From assembly GCF_003369795.1 (NCBI RefSeq), contig NZ_CP026730.1, forward strand, positions 7,617,001-7,681,000: DNA of 64,000 nucleotides, given 5' to 3'. Under the pieces are notes generated by a model. The model had not been told where the DNA came from. It did not search any database and worked only from the letters and a program-made list of their open reading frames with translations. The stretch comes from Streptomyces sp. CB09001 (GTDB taxonomy: Bacteria; Actinomycetota; Actinomycetes; Streptomycetales; Streptomycetaceae). This document shows positions 58,262-64,000 of the stretch, one piece after another. The position numbers were made by a program, and so were the translations under genes. Position 1 is the stretch's first letter; each line of letters opens with the position of its first letter.

Positions 58262-60043
58262 TCAGCTGGCCATGGCCGCCACGATGCGGGGTAGGAGTAC
58301 GGCGTTGGCGCTGCCGAGGGACACCCTCACCGGCTGCTGCCTGCCCCGCTCATGGATCCACACCAGGCCGTCCGCGACCTCGACGTCTGTGAGCGAACCC
58401 CAATCGGCCTCCATGACCCCGCGCAGCGTGAGCCCGCCGCGGTGCACGCGCATCTCGCCGATGGTGAACGACCCGCCGCGCCGGATCAGGTCGAGACGCT
58501 CCGCGAGCAGCCGGGACTCGAGGACGCGCTGCGCGAACTCGACCAGGGCCAGCCACGCTTCAGGAGCCTCTGCTCTCTTACCGCTCTTGCTCCAGATCAG
58601 ATTTCCCAGGCTCTTGGGTGAGTTCCCGTATCTGCCCACGCCGAACGTGTACGTATTGGTGTACGTGGAGGGGAACAGGAAGCCCAGGTGTTTGGTCCGG
58701 GAGACGGGATACCGGACCCACTCGATCTCGTCCCAGGCCAGCGAGTCCCGGCCGTACGTGATTCGGTGCTGGTCGGCGACCACGTGTGTCGTCCAGCCGA
58801 CCAGACTGTCCACGAAGGGGCGTTCGGGGTCCTCCTGGCGCGGGGCCGCGGATCGCTCATGCGCCGTGCGCGGGGATGCCGTGCGCTGACTGTTCGCCTC
58901 GGCATAGGTTCGCAGCCACGCCGGCACCCCGGCCCGCGGGTAGGCGGCGAGGTCGTTGCGGTAGTGCGTGGGGGCGAGCAACTGGGCCTCGGGGAGCGGC
59001 TCGTCACCATAGTCGTACTGGGTGGAGACCTGGGCCCGGCCGCCGGGCCCTTTGGTGACGGCGACCATCAGACGCAGCCACGGTCCGGCCGGCATGGCAG
59101 CCGCGAGGTGACGCTGGCGGCGTACGAGGAGGGCTATCTGCTCTGGCACTCGTGCCTCCATGGGCCGTTCGTGCTGCCAGAAGCACAGATCGGCCGTCTC
59201 GGCAGAGACAGCGCAGGAGAATGCCGCCACCATGCGCTCCCACTGCTGTGGTCCGCACAGCGTCAGCTGGCGGGCGATCTCGTCGGTCAGCGCTGTCACG
59301 CGGGCCGCCGTCACGTCCTCAGAAGGGGTGCCGACCACGGTGAAGTCCGTGTTCGCGCCCGGCTGCCCGGACCGGGCATCGAGACGCTCGAACTCCGCCT
59401 TGAGGTCGTTCATGAACGCCTCCTCGGCGGGCGGACGTCGTACGAAGGCTTCCTCCGCGGTGAACAGGGCGTCGGCCTGTTCGGGCGGGATCGCGGAGGT
59501 GACCTCCTTGATGCGACCCGTGTCGCCGACCATGAACACTGAACGGCCAACGGGCATGTCGAGGAAGGCCATGGGGTCGCTGTCGTCGACGTCGACGGCT
59601 GCGTACACGGTCCAGCCCGCAGCGAACTGATCTGCCACCAGGCCCTGGGTCGGGTAGTCCAGGCCGCCGGCGGCGATGTGCTCCTGGACCAGGGCGATGG
59701 CGCGCCGTTCGTCGATACGTCCGATCGCACCCGGCTGCGGGGCCCTGCCCAGCGGATGGCTCGGGTCCACCCCGTCCGGGCCCGGATAGTGGTGAGTGAG
59801 CTCGAACCACAGGCGCATCTCGTCGGCGGTCACCACGTCGGTCCCGGGGCTCACAGCGTCCCACGTGCCTCCGGGATCGCGGGCGTAGAGCCCGACGGAC
59901 TCCCCCTGGGAGACGGTCACGTAGTCGCAGGCATGGAGATCCCCGTACGCAGCGACCACGGCGAGCGATGGCGCGGTGGGGCGCCCCTCGCGCGCGATCT
60001 CCCTGCCGTCCACGCCCATCGCGGCCAGTACATGGCGGGACAT
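58262..60043 (-). CDS. Large hypothetical protein (593 residues)
   Basis: No family is recognised over the whole length. Residues about 110-220 resemble small YrhB/immunity-type domains of toxin systems (A-L-V-Q-E-H-I-A-A, G-W-T-V-Y-A-A-V-D, F-M-V-G-D-T-G-R-I). The rest is globular with no signal peptide or membrane segment; the C-terminus has W-D-E-I-E-W-V-R-Y and a beta-rich region with L-T-L-R-G-V-M-E-A-D-W-G-S-L. ATG 60043 follows GGGAG at good spacing. It may be a cytoplasmic multi-domain sensor or immunity protein, but this is only a guess. Confidence 0.6.
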   Translation of the reverse strand: MSRHVLAAMGVDGREIAREGRPTAPSLAVVAAYGDLHACDYVTVSQGESVGLYARDPGGTWDAVSPGTDVVTADEMRLWFELTHHYPGPDGVDPSHPLGRAPQPGAIGRIDERRAIALVQEHIAAGGLDYPTQGLVADQFAAGWTVYAAVDVDDSDPMAFLDMPVGRSVFMVGDTGRIKEVTSAIPPEQADALFTAEEAFVRRPPAEEAFMNDLKAEFERLDARSGQPGANTDFTVVGTPSEDVTAARVTALTDEIARQLTLCGPQQWERMVAAFSCAVSAETADLCFWQHERPMEARVPEQIALLVRRQRHLAAAMPAGPWLRLMVAVTKGPGGRAQVSTQYDYGDEPLPEAQLLAPTHYRNDLAAYPRAGVPAWLRTYAEANSQRTASPRTAHERSAAPRQEDPERPFVDSLVGWTTHVVADQHRITYGRDSLAWDEIEWVRYPVSRTKHLGFLFPSTYTNTYTFGVGRYGNSPKSLGNLIWSKSGKRAEAPEAWLALVEFAQRVLESRLLAERLDLIRRGGSFTIGEMRVHRGGLTLRGVMEADWGSLTDVEVADGLVWIHERGRQQPVRVSLGSANAVLLPRIVAAMAS

Positions 60044-60219
60044 CAGCACCACTCCCTCGCAGACACGGGGCACAACCGTAGCCCAAGGCGATCATCATGA
60101 CTCGGCTTGGATATCCGCTTATCAGACTTTGGTCCCTCGCATCCGGCAGGAGTGGGCAGAGCGGTTCCGGTCCCTCGAATCAAGGGAGTTGAGCGAACCT
60201 TCCCGGGCCCGGCATGCTA

Positions 60220-60617
60220 GTGCCCTCTTCGAAGAAGGCTGTCCAGAGATGATCGAGGTCCTGGACCGGATTCGGGTTCCCCGCCCGCTGGTCGGGCGGC
60301 CCCGGACCAGACCCGATCATGTCAGCGGCGACAAGGCTTACAGTTCCCGCCGCAATCGCCGCTCCCTGCGAAGACGCCGCATCAAGCACACGATCCCCGA
60401 GCCGAAGGACCAGCGGGCCAACCGTCGGCGCAGAGGCAGCGTGGGCGGCAGACCTGTCGGCTTCGACCGCGAGCGCTACCGGCGGCGCAACGAGGTCGAG
60501 CGGACCATCAACCGACTCAAGAACTCCCGCGCGGTCGCCACCCGTTACGACAAGAGGGCCTACGTCTTCCACGGCACAGTCACGGTTGCAGCGATCCGAC
60601 TCTGGCTTCGACCTTGA
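60220..60617 (+). pseudogene. IS5-family transposase, C-terminal part
   Basis: The frame to TGA 60615-60617 encodes I-R-V-P-R-P-L-V-G-R-P-R-T-R-P-D-H-V-S-G-D-K-A-Y-S, then F-D-R-E-R-Y-R-R-R-N-E-V-E-R-T-I-N-R-L-K, the second Asp and the catalytic Glu region of IS5 (IS1031/IS6501-like) transposases. The N-terminal half is missing. The 176 bp before it show no gene. Confidence 0.75.
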
Positions 60618-60623
60618 GCGGGC

Positions 60624-60839
60624 TCACTCTTTCTGGGTCGACGCCCGGGAAAACAGCAGCAGCGCGACAAACAAGACCACGGGATAGACACCCGCGCTCC
60701 ACGGTTGCGGCACGATCTTCCCGGCCGCAACCGCCACGACTGCGAGCACAACCCAGCTCACCATCAGCCATGGACGCTTGACCAGCGTCCTACCCACGAA
60801 CGCCCAACGGCTGCGGAAATTATCCCCCATTGATTCCAT
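60624..60839 (-). CDS. Small membrane protein
   Basis: About 71 residues with two hydrophobic segments (L-M-V-S-W-V-V-L-A-V-V-A-V-A-A-G and V-Y-P-V-V-L-F-V-A-L-L-L-F) and charged ends. Family not recognised. ATG 60839 or 60830; no strong ribosome binding site. The stretch 60840-61233 upstream shows no supported gene. Confidence 0.45.
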   Translation of the reverse strand: MESMGDNFRSRWAFVGRTLVKRPWLMVSWVVLAVVAVAAGKIVPQPWSAGVYPVVLFVALLLFSRASTQKE

Positions 60840-61233
60840 GGCCAGACGATAGCCCCCGCGGGGAGCAACCATCCAAGATCCGCCGGGCAGTGCCTAGCGC
60901 CACGGGCCAGGGGAGCGGGCCTGAGATGGCCTGAGGGTGTGTCAGTGCAGTGGTCTATGGCGTTGTACCTTCTGCGTGGCGTTGCGCTTTTGCCGGGCCG
61001 CTGGCGGGCCTGGCGAGAACGGACGTCCGAGCGGAGTCTGCGCGCGGCGCTGGATGTCCGGCTGGTCACCGTCGGCAGGAACTGACCTGCGAGGGTCGCC
61101 GTGCTCAGCAACCGGTGGGGCCCCATCGGCGTCTCCTTGACCGGTTCTCCTGGTTGCGGGACCGTCAGAGCGCGCGACTATGCGCAACTTTTTACGATGC
61201 CGGGCGAGTTGGGTCGCGTCCTCTCCGCGGGTG

Positions 61234-61839
61234 TCACTTGCCCGGGTCGGGCGTCCCCGTCATCAGGCGCGCGTGGCGCAGCAGTCGTTCCTCGATCTCC
61301 TCGGCCGTCGCCGCCCCGGAGAGGACGTCGATGCCGTATCCGTCCTCCAGGGCCACGAAGGAGCGGGCGAGGAAGTCGGCGGGGGCGGTGAGGCGGAAGT
61401 CGCCGGAGGCTGCGCCCTCCTCCAGGACCTGTCGGTACAGGCTGGTCTGCTGGGCGAGGAACGCGGTGTTGCGGGCGGCGGCGGCCTCCACCCGGAAGGC
61501 GACGGGCAGCAGCTCGTACAGCAGCCGGCTCGTCGTCTCGGCCTCACCGGGAAACGGGATCCCGGACGCGACGCATGCCGAGAGCCGCTCCCACGCGGTG
61601 CCGCACGCCTCCACGGCCTTGCGGCGCCGCAGCACGTAGGTGTCGGTGCCCTGTTCGAAGACGGCGACCAGCAGGTCGTTGATGTCCGGGTAGTAGTACA
61701 GCACCGAGGCCGGCGTCAGACCCGCTTGGGCCGCTATGTCGCGCAGTCGTGCGTTCGTCACTCCGCGTTCGATCACGGTCTGTGTCGCGGCCTGCACCAG
61801 TTGTGCGCGTCGGGCGGTCTGGTTGCGGGGGCGCGGCAT
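61234..61839 (-). CDS. TetR-family repressor
   Basis: The 201-residue protein has the TetR DNA-binding domain (Q-A-A-T-Q-T-V-I-E-R-G, then L-R-D-I-A-A-Q-A-G-L-T-P-A-S-V-L-Y-Y-Y-P) and a BetI-like C-terminal domain. It is divergent from the nitrilase/permease operon with an AT-rich dyad between them, so probably represses uptake and hydrolysis of an amide, nitrile or amine compound. Confidence 0.85.
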   Translation of the reverse strand: MPRPRNQTARRAQLVQAATQTVIERGVTNARLRDIAAQAGLTPASVLYYYPDINDLLVAVFEQGTDTYVLRRRKAVEACGTAWERLSACVASGIPFPGEAETTSRLLYELLPVAFRVEAAAARNTAFLAQQTSLYRQVLEEGAASGDFRLTAPADFLARSFVALEDGYGIDVLSGAATAEEIEERLLRHARLMTGTPDPGK

Positions 61840-61887
61840 GCGGTCATCCTCTCACGGTGCGGAGCGCGACCTCTTGACGACTCCATG

Positions 61888-61914
61888 TTCGTTAATCAAA
61901 CTTCGTTTAACGAA
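61888..61914. promoter_or_regulatory. Operator TTCGTTAA-N11-TTAACGAA
   Basis: Perfect 8-bp arms, AT-rich, centred 38 bp upstream of the hydrolase start and about 60 bp from the TetR start. Typical TetR operator placement. Confidence 0.6.
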
Positions 61915-61933
61915 TCACGGAAGGCAGTTCCCC

Positions 61934-62830
61934 ATGGCTTCACCCCTCCCTCTCGCGCTCGTCCAGGCGCCCGTGCCCCCGGCCGGGGCCCTCGACGTCT
62001 TCGCCTCCGGACTGGAGCGGCTGGCGCGGCAGCGGCAGGCAGTACGCCTGTACGTCTATCCCGAGCTCCACCTCGCCACCGCCGCCCCCGGCGAGGACGG
62101 CCCGGCCCCCGAGGAACTGGCCCGACCGCTCGACGGTCCCCTCGACCGGCGGCTCGGCGAGCTCGCCGGGGACCTGGGCGTCTGGCTGGCCCCGGGCAGC
62201 CTGTACGAATGGGGTGTGGACGGGAACGTCTACAACACCGCCCCGGTGTACTCGCCCGAGGGCCGCCGGGTCGCCGCGTACCGCAAGATCTGCCCGTGGC
62301 GCCCCTACGAGACGGTCACGCCCGGCACCGAGTTCGTGGTCTTCGAGATGGGGGAGTACGGCCGCGTCGGCCTGACCATCTGCTACGACGCCTGGTTCCC
62401 GGAGATCACCCGCAACCTCGCCCACCTGGGTGCCGAGCTGATCCTCAACGTCGTCCAGACGCCCACCAACGACCGGGAGCAGGAGACCGTCCTGGCCCGC
62501 GCCAACGCCCTCACCAACCAGGTGTTCGTCGCCAGCGTCAACGCTGCCGCCCCCACCGGGGTGGGCCGCAGCCTCCTGGTGGATCCCGAGGGCCGCGTCC
62601 GCGCCCACGCCCCCGGCGCCGACGGCTGCGTACTGACCGACGTCATCGACCTCGGCGAGACCGCCCGGGTCCGCCAGTACGGCACCGCCGGGCTCAACCG
62701 TCCCTGGCAGCAGTTCCGGCCCGGCGACGCCGCACTCGACCTGCCGCTCTACTCGGGCAGGATTGAACCCAGCACCTGGGGAGCCGGCCACGGCGGCTCA
62801 CCCCTCACGGAACGGCACGAGGCCTCATGA
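61934..62830 (+). CDS. Carbon-nitrogen hydrolase (nitrilase superfamily)
   Basis: The 298-residue enzyme carries the Glu-Lys-Cys triad: Glu in V-Y-P-E-L-H, Lys in A-A-Y-R-K-I-C-P-W, Cys in G-L-T-I-C-Y-D-A-W-F-P-E. The length fits amidases/formamidases/carbamoylputrescine hydrolases. The stop overlaps the permease start (ATGA), so the substrate is probably brought in by that permease. Controlled by the divergent TetR. Confidence 0.85.
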   Translation: MASPLPLALVQAPVPPAGALDVFASGLERLARQRQAVRLYVYPELHLATAAPGEDGPAPEELARPLDGPLDRRLGELAGDLGVWLAPGSLYEWGVDGNVYNTAPVYSPEGRRVAAYRKICPWRPYETVTPGTEFVVFEMGEYGRVGLTICYDAWFPEITRNLAHLGAELILNVVQTPTNDREQETVLARANALTNQVFVASVNAAAPTGVGRSLLVDPEGRVRAHAPGADGCVLTDVIDLGETARVRQYGTAGLNRPWQQFRPGDAALDLPLYSGRIEPSTWGAGHGGSPLTERHEAS

Positions 62831-64000
62831 CCACCGCCCCCGAGACCGGGACGACGTCGGGTCACCTGGTGCCCAGGCTCGGCCTGCTGTCCCTCGTCGT
62901 CTTCGGCCTCGCGTACATGGCGCCGGCCATCGTGGTGTCGACGTTCGGCGTCATCGCGGGGACCTCCGGCGGCGTGGCGCCCACCGCGTACCTCGTCGCC
63001 ACCGTGGCCATGACGCTCACGGCGCTCAGCTACGGCAAGCTGGCCCGCGACTTCCCCGCCTCCGGCTCGGTCTACACCTACGCGCGCAAGCTCCTCGGCT
63101 CCCGCATCGGCTTCCTCGCCGGCTGGGCCCTGCTGCTCGACTACCTCTTCCTGCCCATGGTCGCCTGGCTGATCCAGGCCCTGTACCTGAACGTGCAGTT
63201 CCCGGCGCTGCCGACCTGGGCCTGGCTGGTCGTCGTCATCGCCGTGACCACCGTGGTCAACGCGCTGGGCATCGTGCTGGCCGACCGCGTCAACAAAGTG
63301 CTGCTCGGACTGACCAGCCTCGGTCTGCTCGCCCTCGTCGTCGTCTGCGTCCACACCCTGGGCGGCTCCTCCGCCTCCGACGGGGCGCACGCGCTGTGGA
63401 ACCCGGCGGCCTCCCTGGGCACCGTCACCGCCGCCGCCGCAATCGCCGCTTACTCCTTCCTCGGCTTCGACGCCCTCAGCACCCTCAGCGAGGAGGTGCA
63501 CGACCCCAAGCGCAACGTCCCCCGCGGCATCCTGCTCACGGTGGTCGTCGGCGGCGGCATCTTCTTCGTCCTCTCGCTGCTGCTGCAGTGGGTGCACCCC
63601 GGCGCCGTCTTCAAGGACGAATCCACCGCGGGCTACGAGGTGGCGATCATGGCCGGCGGCAAGGGCTTCGCCAACGTCCTCAACGCCATCACCCTCATCG
63701 GCGGCATGGCCTCCTGCGTCGCCATCCAGGCCAGCACCAGCCGGCTGATGTACGTCATGGGGCGCGACGGCGTCCTGCCCCGCCGCACCTTCGGCACTTT
63801 GCACCCGCGGCTGCGCACCCCGCTGTTCAACCTGCTGCTCATCGCGGTGATCGGCCTCTTCGCCACCCAGCTCTCGCTGGAGACCGCCACCTCGTTCATC
63901 AACTTCGGCGCCTTCCTGGCCTTCACCCTGGTCAACGTCTGCGTCCTCACGGCCTGGACCCGGCACCGACGCTGCGGCAACCACCGGTCCGTGTTCTCCC
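62827..64000 (+). CDS. APC-superfamily amino acid/amine permease (3' end outside the window)
   Basis: 391 residues are visible, open to the end. The pattern is that of APC transporters: P-R-L-G-L-L-S-L-V-V-F-G-L-A-Y-M-A-P, D-F-P-A-S-G-S-V-Y-T-Y-A in segment 2, A-Y-S-F-L-G-F-D-A-L-S-T-L-S-E-E-V-H-D-P-K-R-N-V-P-R-G-I in the middle, and M-G-R-D-G-V-L-P-R later. It resembles putrescine/amino acid importers. Its start overlaps the nitrilase stop by ATGA. Confidence 0.85.
   Translation, partial: MTTAPETGTTSGHLVPRLGLLSLVVFGLAYMAPAIVVSTFGVIAGTSGGVAPTAYLVATVAMTLTALSYGKLARDFPASGSVYTYARKLLGSRIGFLAGWALLLDYLFLPMVAWLIQALYLNVQFPALPTWAWLVVVIAVTTVVNALGIVLADRVNKVLLGLTSLGLLALVVVCVHTLGGSSASDGAHALWNPAASLGTVTAAAAIAAYSFLGFDALSTLSEEVHDPKRNVPRGILLTVVVGGGIFFVLSLLLQWVHPGAVFKDESTAGYEVAIMAGGKGFANVLNAITLIGGMASCVAIQASTSRLMYVMGRDGVLPRRTFGTLHPRLRTPLFNLLLIAVIGLFATQLSLETATSFINFGAFLAFTLVNVCVLTAWTRHRRCGNHRSVFS

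Noticed and set aside
60939..61085. 48-codon frame starting at a GTG with a hydrophobic patch
   Set aside because: No ribosome binding site, weak codon bias and no neighbour context; too little to support a gene.

Overview
The window looks like Streptomyces or a close relative. GC is very high, third codon positions are almost always G or C, GTG starts and GTGA/ATGA overlaps are common, and the gene families (XRE proteins with a membrane anchor, a gamma-butyrolactone-receptor-like regulator, DUF6924/DUF6461-type proteins, many TetR and AraC regulators) are typical of that genus. The mix of catabolic cassettes, regulators and decayed transposases suggests an accessory part of a linear chromosome, probably an arm. 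That placement is inference. No rRNA, tRNA or CRISPR array was seen.

About 0.5-12 kb: a ten-gene operon on the minus strand reads from a HpaB-type flavin monooxygenase (start 10519) down to a fumarylacetoacetate-hydrolase-family enzyme (end 555). In order it encodes a HpaB-like hydroxylase, an extradiol ring-cleavage dioxygenase, an RraA-like aldolase, a cupin, an ALDH7-like aldehyde dehydrogenase, a RidA protein that lacks its usual arginine, an NCS1 permease, a flavin reductase, an HsaA-type monooxygenase and the FAH enzyme. Together they look like uptake, hydroxylation, meta-cleavage and processing of an aromatic or N-containing aromatic compound. A LysR gene lies just upstream. Two dyads of identical geometry (CCATAC-N30-GTATGG) flank it, one before the regulator and one between the regulator and the operon.

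About 12-34 kb: a run of small regulator-plus-target modules, many with a visible operator. They are TetR/ABC exporter (27-bp palindrome), MarR/tautomerase, a gamma-butyrolactone-receptor-like TetR, TetR/amidohydrolase, TetR/nitroreductase (two matching 22-bp operators), MMPL exporter plus a histidine kinase/response regulator pair, IclR/alpha-beta hydrolase (frameshifted) and SDR/AraC. About 34-40 kb holds a DUF6924-like protein, a WYL regulator with a NIPSNAP protein, and an SDR/AraC pair.

About 35.7-60.6 kb: an accessory belt full of decayed mobile DNA. It holds IS630, IS5 (four), IS701-like (two), Tn3-like and TnsA-like fragments and a broken WhiB-like gene, with one IS5-type element still bounded by perfect 26-bp inverted repeats (56794-57663). 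Among these sit three genes with the same unusual plan, an N-terminal XRE helix-turn-helix, one membrane segment and a different outer domain (ricin-like, peptidoglycan-binding, DUF2690). Two of them are divergent from small secreted cysteine-containing proteins whose translation starts are nearly identical. This is the best candidate in the window for an undescribed surface-sensing system. A TetR-controlled oxidoreductase/PPOX/haloalkane dehalogenase operon (53.3-56 kb) lies inside the belt.

61.2-64 kb: a TetR gene is divergent from a nitrilase-family hydrolase overlapping an APC-type permease that runs off the end of the window. Start-codon choices rest on ribosome binding sites and overlaps seen in the sequence. 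Functions rest on motifs recognised by eye, without database searches.
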